This document shows, one piece after another, positions 7,466 through 15,280 of a DNA stretch of 64,000 nucleotides (position 1 is its first letter; every line of letters begins with the position of its first letter). The position numbers and the translations under genes were made by a program. The stretch spans positions 2,666,001 through 2,730,000 of the forward strand of contig NZ_CP090145.1 in the NCBI RefSeq assembly GCF_023008245.1, given 5' to 3'. Source of the stretch: Flavobacterium sediminilitoris. Its GTDB lineage: Bacteria; Bacteroidota; Bacteroidia; Flavobacteriales; Flavobacteriaceae. The notes beneath the pieces were generated by a model. The model was given only the letters and a program-made list of their open reading frames with translations. It ran no database searches and had not been told where the DNA came from.

Positions 7466-9636
7466 TATTCTCCTAGTTCTAATTGATTTTTAATTAAGCT
7501 ATAATATTTCCCTCTTAATTGTATTAATTCATCATGCGTTCCTCGTTCAATTAAGTCTCCATTGTCCAATACAATTATTTGATCAGCATTTTTTACAGTT
7601 GATAATCTATGAGCAACAATTATCATGGTTTTATTTTGAAAATAAGAATCTATATTATTAACAATTATTTTTTCATTTTCAGCATCTAATGCATTAGTTG
7701 CTTCATCAAAGAATAAATAGTCCGGATTTTTATAGATAGCTCTAGCAATAAACATTCTCTGTTTTTGACCTTGACTTATTCCAACTCCTTCTGGACCAAT
7801 TATTGTGTTCTCTTTTAATGGAAGTCCATCTACAAATGATTTTATATTTGCTAATTCTAATGCTTTATTGAATTTATTTAGATCGGGTTCTTCGTTTAAA
7901 GTAATATTATATTTTATTGTGTCTGAAAAAATAACACTATCTTGAAGAATTACACCGCATTTATTTCGCCATAATTGATTATTTATTTCGTTGATATCGT
8001 GTTCGCCAACTTTAATATTACCGTTTTTTTGTTTGTGAAATTTTAATAATAATTTTAGAAGAGATGTTTTTCCGCTTCCACTAACTCCTACAATGGCAGT
8101 AGTTTTGTTTTTTGGAATGGTTAAATTAATATTTTTTAAGATAAGTGTTTTGTTGTCATATGAGAAATCAACGTTTTCTAATTGTAAATCTAGAATATTG
8201 TTTAATTCATTTATTTCAGATAAATTTTCTTCATCCTTTTTATTGTGAATTTCGTTTAGCCTTTCAAAACTTACTTTTACAAGCTGAAACTGTAAAACAA
8301 AATTAATAAATTGACCTATTGGACCATTTAAGCCTCCTAGAATAAACATTATAGACAACATTGTTCCTATTGTTAAACTTCCGTTCATAACGGCTATTGA
8401 AGCAAAGAATACAACTAAAATTGTTTGAAAAAAGGTAATAAACCTATAACTCTCATATTTTTGTGTAATTTTTAATTTTTCAATATTGTTAAGATATAAA
8501 TTCTTTTGAATTTTTTGCCACTGTTCTGTTTTTTGTTTTTCTAGATTATTTAATTTAATTTCCTGTATTGAGGAGATTAATTCATATATTTTATTTTGAT
8601 CATTAGATTGAAGAGCAAAATTTTTATGATCATTAATTCTTATTTTTTCTAAAAAACTAAAAATCCATATTAACTCTATAATTGTACCGATAACAACGAC
8701 TAAAAAGATGTTTAAATTAAAGTAAAATAATATTGATGAATATATTAGTATACTAAAGAAAGAGAATATGGTTTGAATTAAATCCTTTGATAAAAAACCT
8801 TCAATTCGTTTATGATCTTGTATTCTTTGTATTAAATCACCTATATTTTTTGAATTAAAGAATCGAATGGGTAATTTCATTAATTTAATAAGAAAATCAG
8901 AAATGATAGATAAACTAATTCTACTACTTATATGGATAAAGAGCCATGATCTATAAAATTCTAATGATATTTTGCTTATAAAAACAATTACTTGTGCTAA
9001 TAGAACTAAATATATAAAGTTTAGGTCTTTAAATAACACACCTTTATCTATAATTTTTTGTGTAAAAAAAGGGAAAATAAGTTCTATACAAGAAGATAGT
9101 AATAGAGTTAATGAAATTAATACTAATTGTATCTTATGGTTTCTTAAATACTTAGTTACATAATTTAAATTTACTTTTTTCGAGTCTTTAGAATATGTTG
9201 TTTTATTGAAAAAAAAATCAGAAGGTTCTAGTAATAATACAATACCTTCTTCTTCATTTTGTGTCCAACCTTTTAAAAATTCTTCTTTTTTATATATTGT
9301 TTTCCCAAAAGCTGGGTCAGCAACATAGATTTTATTTTTTTCAATTTTATAAACAACTATAAAATGATTTTGATTCCAAAAAAAAATTGCAGGAAGAGGA
9401 ATATTCTCTATCACTTTGTCTAAATCTAGTTTTACAATTAAAGTCTTAAAATCAAATTTATTCGCTGTTTTTTCTAAGTCAGCTAGTGATATACCTTGTT
9501 TTAAGAGATTTGAATTTATGATAGTTTCATTATCTATTTCAAATGTGTTATTGTAATATTTACCGATCATTTTTAGACAAGCAAAACCGCAGTCTTGACT
9601 ATCTAATTGTTTAATAAATGGAAATTTTTCTGTCAT
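7465..9636 (-). CDS. C39-peptidase ABC exporter for the double-glycine peptide
   Basis: Bifunctional peptidase and transporter (PCAT type): cuts the leader after Gly-Gly and exports the core peptide across the inner membrane with ATP. Residues 1 to about 140 are the C39 peptidase with C16 in DSQDCGFAC, H91 in NQNHFIVV and D107 in ADPAFG, a complete Cys-His-Asp triad. Six membrane helices follow (about 165-440), then the ATPase with Walker A GVSGSGKTS, signature GISQGQKQRM and Walker B YLFFDEATNALD. Length 723 is normal. It lies 191 bases after the radical SAM genes, in the same direction; its natural substrate is the 67-aa peptide with a VGG site upstream. A full fusion-protein partner is missing. 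Confidence 0.93.
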   Translation of the reverse strand: MTEKFPFIKQLDSQDCGFACLKMIGKYYNNTFEIDNETIINSNLLKQGISLADLEKTANKFDFKTLIVKLDLDKVIENIPLPAIFFWNQNHFIVVYKIEKNKIYVADPAFGKTIYKKEEFLKGWTQNEEEGIVLLLEPSDFFFNKTTYSKDSKKVNLNYVTKYLRNHKIQLVLISLTLLLSSCIELIFPFFTQKIIDKGVLFKDLNFIYLVLLAQVIVFISKISLEFYRSWLFIHISSRISLSIISDFLIKLMKLPIRFFNSKNIGDLIQRIQDHKRIEGFLSKDLIQTIFSFFSILIYSSILFYFNLNIFLVVVIGTIIELIWIFSFLEKIRINDHKNFALQSNDQNKIYELISSIQEIKLNNLEKQKTEQWQKIQKNLYLNNIEKLKITQKYESYRFITFFQTILVVFFASIAVMNGSLTIGTMLSIMFILGGLNGPIGQFINFVLQFQLVKVSFERLNEIHNKKDEENLSEINELNNILDLQLENVDFSYDNKTLILKNINLTIPKNKTTAIVGVSGSGKTSLLKLLLKFHKQKNGNIKVGEHDINEINNQLWRNKCGVILQDSVIFSDTIKYNITLNEEPDLNKFNKALELANIKSFVDGLPLKENTIIGPEGVGISQGQKQRMFIARAIYKNPDYLFFDEATNALDAENEKIIVNNIDSYFQNKTMIIVAHRLSTVKNADQIIVLDNGDLIERGTHDELIQLRGKYYSLIKNQLELGE

Positions 9637-9827
9637 TTTATTGTTAGGAAGGAAACTTTATAGAAAATCTGTTATATTACTATTTGTATTTTTTAATCAA
9701 ATGCTTTTTTAATATGTTAAGACGTTTAGTAATATTAAAAATGTTTATGTATGTGATTTACTCATTATATTTTTTACGTAGTATAAAATTTTATTCTATA
9801 TAAGAATTTTAAAATTATACTGCCTAT

Positions 9828-11102
9828 CTATTTAATGCTGAAACTTTCTAAAATTTCAGTATACTTTGGTTTTTCTATTGTTGGTAGGGTCTCTTTAATG
9901 ATTTCTAAAGCGTTTTCATAGGTTATTTTTTCTATTCCTGATTCTTTTCTAAGAGTATAAGGTATTTCATCAATAACAATATTTTGTATATGTGTAATTA
10001 ATTTTAATAAATCATTGCAATATACCGAAGGATTGTTAAACCCATTTTTTGAGCTATATCTATGAGGAATGTAACCACCTCCACATGTCTCACTAATAGG
10101 ACAAGCAATACATTTACTAGGTAAATTAAAATGACTAGAATAATATTCTTTGGCTAATTTTGTTTCCATAGCTTGAGAAACTGTATAATTAGATACATTT
10201 GCACTTGACTTAGTAAAATTATTTCCACAAATTTTAAGTGCATCAACAGCTTCATAATCTCCATTAGTTTCAATAACTAAGACTTCGTTATTTGAATTTC
10301 CCATATCATCTCCATTAATATCTGCTCCCATTATAGAGTATATATATTGTTGAAATCTTCTAATATATAATTTATCTTTATCATTAAACCAGATATTAAA
10401 CAACTCTATAAGCCAGTCTCCATATGGTGTTTCTGAATTTAGGAAATCACCAGTATTTGGCATTATTGGTAAAGAATCATAGTTTGCTTCAGGGATTAAA
10501 AAATCTGTAGAAAAAACATTTAATGATTTAAATGATTTATAAATATTTGTAGGACTCGAATTTATATTTATCACAGATAAAAGTCCAGCATCTAATGTAT
10601 GTTCTTCTTTTTGAGTAAGAGTAAGCGCTTTAATGACTTTGTCATAGGTACCATTTCCTTTGTGATCTTTTCTGTTTTTATCGTTGTCTTCTTTTAATCC
10701 ATCTAAGCTAATCCCTAAGCTAATTTTAAGTCGTTTTAATAATTGACACCAATCATCGGTTAATAATAGTCCATTTGTTTGTAGTGTGAAGAAAACTTCA
10801 ACTTGAGTTTCTTTAAAAATTGTATTTGCGGTATTCACAAAATTTTCAACAAATTTTTTCCCAGCTAATAGAGGCTCTCCTCCATGTAAAACAAAAGTAA
10901 ATCGATTAAGGTTATTATCTAAACAATGTTCTTTTGCTCTTGTAATCATTTTTTCAAGTGTCTCAATGGACATTACCTTTGGTTGTCCTTTATAAGATTC
11001 ATCTCCCATATTGTACATGTAGCAGTAACTACAATTAATATTACATCTACTAGCAATTTTTACAACAAATGTTTTACATATTGGATTTATATTTTTATTC
11101 AT
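9828..11102 (-). CDS. Radical SAM/SPASM peptide maturase, second paralogue
   Basis: Radical SAM enzyme expected to modify the precursor peptide encoded upstream. The first 4Fe-4S cluster motif CX3CX2C is C20, C24 and C27 in SRCNINCSYCYMYN; HGGEPLL binds SAM; the C-terminal SPASM region has Cys in KICGNNF, CIACPISETCGGG and VYCNDLL, enough for auxiliary clusters. 424 residues, as in other SPASM maturases. The family includes sactionine, thioether and three-residue cyclophane formers; the target's aromatic triplets favour the last. Its ATG overlaps the stop codon of the first paralogue by 4 bases (ATGA), so the two are translationally coupled and probably made in equal amounts. Confidence 0.9.
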   Translation of the reverse strand: MNKNINPICKTFVVKIASRCNINCSYCYMYNMGDESYKGQPKVMSIETLEKMITRAKEHCLDNNLNRFTFVLHGGEPLLAGKKFVENFVNTANTIFKETQVEVFFTLQTNGLLLTDDWCQLLKRLKISLGISLDGLKEDNDKNRKDHKGNGTYDKVIKALTLTQKEEHTLDAGLLSVININSSPTNIYKSFKSLNVFSTDFLIPEANYDSLPIMPNTGDFLNSETPYGDWLIELFNIWFNDKDKLYIRRFQQYIYSIMGADINGDDMGNSNNEVLVIETNGDYEAVDALKICGNNFTKSSANVSNYTVSQAMETKLAKEYYSSHFNLPSKCIACPISETCGGGYIPHRYSSKNGFNNPSVYCNDLLKLITHIQNIVIDEIPYTLRKESGIEKITYENALEIIKETLPTIEKPKYTEILESFSIK

Positions 11103-12349
11103 GATTTGATGCTTTTAAATGAAGTTAGGTATTTATCGTACTGTTTATTTGATAAGCTATTGATAATGAGATGTTCTTTTTCAAAGGAAGAAATTTCTAT
11201 GTTATTTTCATCTAATAAATCTTTAGGTAAATTAGAATATGTTATATTTTGAATAAATAGAATTAGTTTTAAAAAATCGCTACATAGAAAAGAAGCGTTG
11301 TCAAAACCATTTGTTTTACTATATCTAGAAACTAAGTTACCTCCTCCGCAGATTTCTTTAACATTACATTGGTTACATTTTGAATTTAGTTTGTTATGGG
11401 AGTGATAATATAGGTTTATGAGTTCAGAATTAATAGAATCAGATATTTCATTTTTTAAAATATTTAAATCTGTTTTTGTGAAATTTTGACCACAAGCTTT
11501 TAAATAATCAACGGCTTCAATATCACCATTTGTCTCAATGACCAATAATCCATTTTTATAATTACCAAATAAATCATTAGGATATTCACCGCCAAAAAAG
11601 CATTCGATAAATCCATTAAACATTCTTATATTTGGTCTATCTATATTACTATCTAAATACCAGATGTTAAAAAGTTTTATTAGCCAATCTGCATATGGTG
11701 TGTGATTTATATCATTTACCTTATATGATTTGGGTAAATTATCATAACTATTGTATGGAAATAATAAATCAAAGTTTTTTATTTTAATTTCTTTTAAAAA
11801 ATCATAAAATTCTAAAGGATTGTTTTCTAAATTTATTACAGAAAGAATTCCTAATGTATTTTTATGAAATTTAAAGTCAAATGCATTTTTTATTCCTAAT
11901 AATACATCATCAAAGGAACTTTTATTATTTTTATATAAACGATTCTCATCATTTATTTCTCTTATGCCGTCAATACTTATTCCTATTTGAATTTCTAGAT
12001 CATTAAATAATGAAGCAATTTCTTTTGTTATTAGGGTGCCATTTGTTTGAATTGTAAAAAAGATAGTTACTTTATTAGAAAAAATAGATTTGCATTTATT
12101 TACGAAGTATTTAAAAAAATCTGGTTTTTGTAATAATGGTTCCCCACCATGAAATGCAAATAAGAATTCTTTAACATTATTGCTAATACAGTGATTAAAT
12201 GTTTTAATAATTATTGAATCGACAATTTCATTTGACATAAATCTTGGTTGTAACTCAAATGATTTATCTTCCATGTTATACATATAACAGTACTTACAGT
12301 TTAAATTACATCTACTTGCTATTTTTAATACTAAAGAGTTACATTTCAT
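11099..12349 (-). CDS. Radical SAM/SPASM peptide maturase, first paralogue
   Basis: 416-residue paralogue of the enzyme encoded just downstream, with the same plan: C14, C18 and C21 in SRCNLNCKYCYMYN for the SAM cluster, FHGGEPLL, KACGQNF, and the SPASM cysteines in CNQCNVKEICGGG and FLCSDFL. The two proteins align along their whole length, including the region before the SPASM domain (LKLI then a short helix), so this is a tandem duplication that diverged. It follows the peptide gene by 64 bases containing a strong hairpin that should limit its expression. Possibly each enzyme cross-links a different triplet of the core; this is inference. Confidence 0.9.
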   Translation of the reverse strand: MKCNSLVLKIASRCNLNCKYCYMYNMEDKSFELQPRFMSNEIVDSIIIKTFNHCISNNVKEFLFAFHGGEPLLQKPDFFKYFVNKCKSIFSNKVTIFFTIQTNGTLITKEIASLFNDLEIQIGISIDGIREINDENRLYKNNKSSFDDVLLGIKNAFDFKFHKNTLGILSVINLENNPLEFYDFLKEIKIKNFDLLFPYNSYDNLPKSYKVNDINHTPYADWLIKLFNIWYLDSNIDRPNIRMFNGFIECFFGGEYPNDLFGNYKNGLLVIETNGDIEAVDYLKACGQNFTKTDLNILKNEISDSINSELINLYYHSHNKLNSKCNQCNVKEICGGGNLVSRYSKTNGFDNASFLCSDFLKLILFIQNITYSNLPKDLLDENNIEISSFEKEHLIINSLSNKQYDKYLTSFKSIKS

Positions 12350-12378
12350 ATATATTATATTAAAGGTAAAGGAAGAAA

Positions 12379-12408
12379 AATGAGGAGGAAAATACTTTCC
12401 TCCTCATT
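12379..12408 (-). terminator. Attenuator hairpin between peptide and maturase genes
   Basis: 13-bp perfect inverted repeat (12379-12391 with 12396-12408, 4-base loop) beginning 6 bases after the peptide stop; on the minus strand it runs into a T tract. It is G-rich for this genome. As the maturase genes lie only 30 bases below it, partial termination giving excess precursor over enzymes is the likely role. Confidence 0.7.
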
Positions 12409-12413
12409 AGTTT

Positions 12414-12617
12414 TTAATTTGAAGGGTTAGGAGTTAATTCCGCTTTACCTTTTTCCCATGTAACATCACCATGAGCTTTTAACCAGTTAGTACCTCCAAC
12501 GATGTTGTTTGTAATGTTTTGTGCAACATCTTTAATTGCTGGATTTTTAATCTCTAAGATCGATCCTTTTAAAACTTGCTCTGCTTGTTGCAAGTTTAGT
12601 CTGAAATTTTTTTTCAT
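12414..12617 (-). CDS. RiPP precursor peptide with double-glycine leader
   Basis: 67-residue peptide. Leader residues 1-42 (MKKNFRLNLQQAEQVLKG..., ending NNIVGG) are helical and end in a Gly-Gly site for the C39 exporter in the same operon. The predicted core, residues 43-67, starts TNWLKAHGDVTWEKG and ends in a polar NPSN tail. It has no cysteine, so sactionine or lanthionine bridges are excluded. Three triplets start with an aromatic ring: W45-L-K47, H49-G-D51 and W54-E-K56, the pattern joined by cyclophane-forming radical SAM enzymes (ring carbon to beta carbon of the third residue). Two such enzymes follow. The precursor call is strong; the exact chemistry is inference. Confidence 0.85.
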   Translation of the reverse strand: MKKNFRLNLQQAEQVLKGSILEIKNPAIKDVAQNITNNIVGGTNWLKAHGDVTWEKGKAELTPNPSN

Positions 12618-12687
12618 GTTTATTTAAATTAAATTTTTAGGTCATAAGTTTATAGTCATTAACCATTTGTGGACTTTTACTATATTA

Positions 12688-15072
12688 TTAGTTTATTCTT
12701 CTTTTTTCTTCTTCATTGCTGCTTTTTCGTTTATCAATTTTTAAATTTTGACCAAAATTATAAGTTAATGCGAACCTTATTCTTCTGACATCTGAATAAT
12801 CAAAGTTTATTTGTCTAATTCCATTTACATTTTGAGTAAAGGTTTGCTTATTAGTTTTTAAAATGTCGATTATATTTATAGCGAGCTGCATTTTTTTGTT
12901 TAAAAAAGTACTTTTAAAACCGATGTTTAGTTGGTAATAACTGGATAAGTTATAACTTCTCGCTAAAGAAGGAAATTGATACATAAAATCTATGGATGCT
13001 TTAATTTTTTTGTTTTTATCTAGAACAAATAAATTGTTAGAATTAAAGCTACTAGATAATTTATCTATAGAAGGGACTATGTTTGGTATTTTTGATTTTG
13101 TTTTTGAGTAAAAAATTGTAATATCTGAATTATTTTCCCAAAAATCTTTTATACTAAAAGAATATCCTTCAAAAAAACCATAATTAATTTGATTGTAAAA
13201 ATTATTAGGAATAACTCTTTGTACGGATGAATTTTGGGAAACATAAGTTACTTGATCATAGCCGTTTTCAATATTTGTTGCATATAACATTGTGTATGAA
13301 TTTTTATATGTATATGCAAGTTCAATGTTAGTAATGTAATAAGGTTGTAAATAGGGGTTTCCTTCTGAATAATTGAATGAAGTAGAATAGAATCTAAATG
13401 GATTTAAAAGATTGTATGACGGCCTGTTAATTCTCTTATTGTAGTTTAATGAAAGTGTTTTGTCTTCATTAACTATATAGTTAATAGATAATGTTGGAAA
13501 TAATTTAAAATAATTATTATTATTTATTTGATTTAACGTTTTAGAAACTCCTTTTGTTTGAGCATTTTCACCTCTTAGACCAAATTGCATTTCTATATTT
13601 TTTGTTAAATTTTTTGTTCCAGAAAAATAGATTGCTTGTATATCCTCATTATATATAAACTCATTTGTTTGTAATGGATCTATAGACGGAGAGCCTGAAG
13701 TAGTATTATAGAAGTATACATTACTATTATTTTTTATAAGACTAAATTTTGTTCCAAAATTTAAATATATCCATTTTAAAGGTAAATCAAAATCAATTCT
13801 TGATGTTATAATGTCTATATTAAGGCTACTATAATTATTTGCTGAAAAATAACTATTAGGTTTATTTTCTCCATTTGAAAAAAACGAGTTGCTATAAAAA
13901 GAATTATCTGTATTAGAATTATAATTCAAATAGTCTAAATCAATGTTGATTTTGGTACCAATTGTATCAAGTTTTATTATGGAATATAGGTTAACAGAGT
14001 TATTCCGTCTTATCATTTCAATTCTAGAATTATTTTTTATTAATGAATCTAAAACATTGTAATTATTATATATATAAGAATTGTTTTCAGATTTCGTGAG
14101 TGGTAGATTATACGATGTATAATATATAGCTCCAATTTTTATTTTTGAATTTAATTTATAGTCAACTGCTATTCTTCCATTAAAATTGTTAAAATAATTT
14201 CTTTTTAAATTATTTTCAGACCATAAATAATTAGGGTATTGTAGAGTATATTCTTGATATGGTTGAATACTACCATTAGAATGCCCAATGTTAGAGCTAA
14301 ATGTCAATTTATCTTTTTGATAGTTTAAATTTAAACTGCCGGACCCTATAGATTTTTTTGATTGTGAGAGTGAACTATTAATAGAACCATTATAACTATC
14401 AGTTTTGATACCTTTTGTTACTATATTTATTAAGCCACTATTACCTTGAGCATCATATTTTGCAGAAGGATTTGTTATTACTTCAATTTTTTTAAAATCA
14501 TCGGATCTTAAATTTTTTAAAAAAACAGTTAAATCCTCTCCTGACAGGTTTACTAATTTATCATCAATCATAATATTCATATTACTTCTCCCAATCATTG
14601 ATATTTGACCATTGTTTACTCTTAGACCAGGTGTTATCTTTAAAGCTTCTAAACCATCTCCTCCACTTGCAGAGACGCTGTTTTCTATGTTGAAGACAAG
14701 TCGATCCACTTTTCTTTCAATTAATTTTTTTTTAAAAGTGACTACAACTTCTTGTAAAGATTTTGTTGTATTAATTTTAATTATTCCTATATTACTATTA
14801 CTGCTCATTTGAAACTCTTTGTTATATAAAATATCTCCTATTTGTCTTATTTGTAAAATGAAACTCTCTCTTTCACTTTCTATAGTAAACATTCCATTTT
14901 CATCGGATAATTCACTTTTTAAAGGAATGCTATCTTTTGAAACTAATATTATTTCTGCAAAAGGAACGGGAATATTTTCATTACTATGGATTTGTCCAGT
15001 AATTTTTATTTGTCCATTGATGTTGAAAGCAATTAATAAAAAGATTATTAAAGTTAAAGTTTTGATTTTCAT
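12688..15072 (-). CDS. TonB-dependent-receptor-like outer-membrane barrel of the RiPP locus
   Basis: 794 residues: signal peptide to about residue 20 (FNINGQ), a carboxypeptidase-regulatory-like beta sandwich (about 22-105), a plug domain (LEALKITPGLRV ... NIMIDDKLV ... VITNPSAKYDAQGNSGLINIVTKG, about 130-225) and a long beta barrel of the OMP_b-brl_3 type. Barrels of this class handle small peptides or siderophore-like ligands at the outer membrane. Its position as first gene, 70 bases before the precursor, suggests it passes the modified peptide across the outer membrane, takes it back up, or serves in self-protection; the sequence does not decide. Very Asn/Ser/Tyr rich, as usual for such barrels. 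Confidence 0.85.
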   Translation of the reverse strand: MKIKTLTLIIFLLIAFNINGQIKITGQIHSNENIPVPFAEIILVSKDSIPLKSELSDENGMFTIESERESFILQIRQIGDILYNKEFQMSSNSNIGIIKINTTKSLQEVVVTFKKKLIERKVDRLVFNIENSVSASGGDGLEALKITPGLRVNNGQISMIGRSNMNIMIDDKLVNLSGEDLTVFLKNLRSDDFKKIEVITNPSAKYDAQGNSGLINIVTKGIKTDSYNGSINSSLSQSKKSIGSGSLNLNYQKDKLTFSSNIGHSNGSIQPYQEYTLQYPNYLWSENNLKRNYFNNFNGRIAVDYKLNSKIKIGAIYYTSYNLPLTKSENNSYIYNNYNVLDSLIKNNSRIEMIRRNNSVNLYSIIKLDTIGTKINIDLDYLNYNSNTDNSFYSNSFFSNGENKPNSYFSANNYSSLNIDIITSRIDFDLPLKWIYLNFGTKFSLIKNNSNVYFYNTTSGSPSIDPLQTNEFIYNEDIQAIYFSGTKNLTKNIEMQFGLRGENAQTKGVSKTLNQINNNNYFKLFPTLSINYIVNEDKTLSLNYNKRINRPSYNLLNPFRFYSTSFNYSEGNPYLQPYYITNIELAYTYKNSYTMLYATNIENGYDQVTYVSQNSSVQRVIPNNFYNQINYGFFEGYSFSIKDFWENNSDITIFYSKTKSKIPNIVPSIDKLSSSFNSNNLFVLDKNKKIKASIDFMYQFPSLARSYNLSSYYQLNIGFKSTFLNKKMQLAINIIDILKTNKQTFTQNVNGIRQINFDYSDVRRIRFALTYNFGQNLKIDKRKSSNEEEKRRIN

Positions 15073-15151
15073 GTTTTAACACTCTCTTGTTTAGGCTTAA
15101 TATAAAATTTACGAGTTATATATAAAGTTTTTATTGTTTATTTGTTTAACC

Positions 15152-15159
15152 CAAATGTA
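15152..15159 (-). promoter_or_regulatory. RiPP operon promoter, -7 box
   Basis: Minus strand reads TACATTTG, a perfect TAnnTTTG, 79 bases above the ATG of the barrel gene. No other matching box was found before the peptide or maturase genes, so this may drive the whole locus. Confidence 0.6.
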
Positions 15160-15226
15160 TTATATTAGAATGTTAAAAAGATACATATTTATTATATATT
15201 TTGTTAAAGTTTTGCATTTGTTACGA

Positions 15227-15262
15227 AAAAAACCCGTTATGGTATACCATAACGGGTTTTTT
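15227..15262 (-). terminator. Terminator after the DUF349 gene
   Basis: Perfect palindrome of 36 bases, six A, a GC-richer stem (cccgttatggta and complement) and six T, 18 bases past the stop of the DUF349 gene. It also isolates the RiPP operon from upstream transcription. Confidence 0.85.
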
Positions 15263-15280
15263 AAAAGTTTAATGTATTCT

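Noticed and set aside
9775..9780. Single TACGTA upstream of the ABC exporter as another operator
   Set aside because: A lone 6-mer is expected about twenty times by chance in 64 kb at this composition; only the phased fourfold cluster at 7191-7240 is notable.
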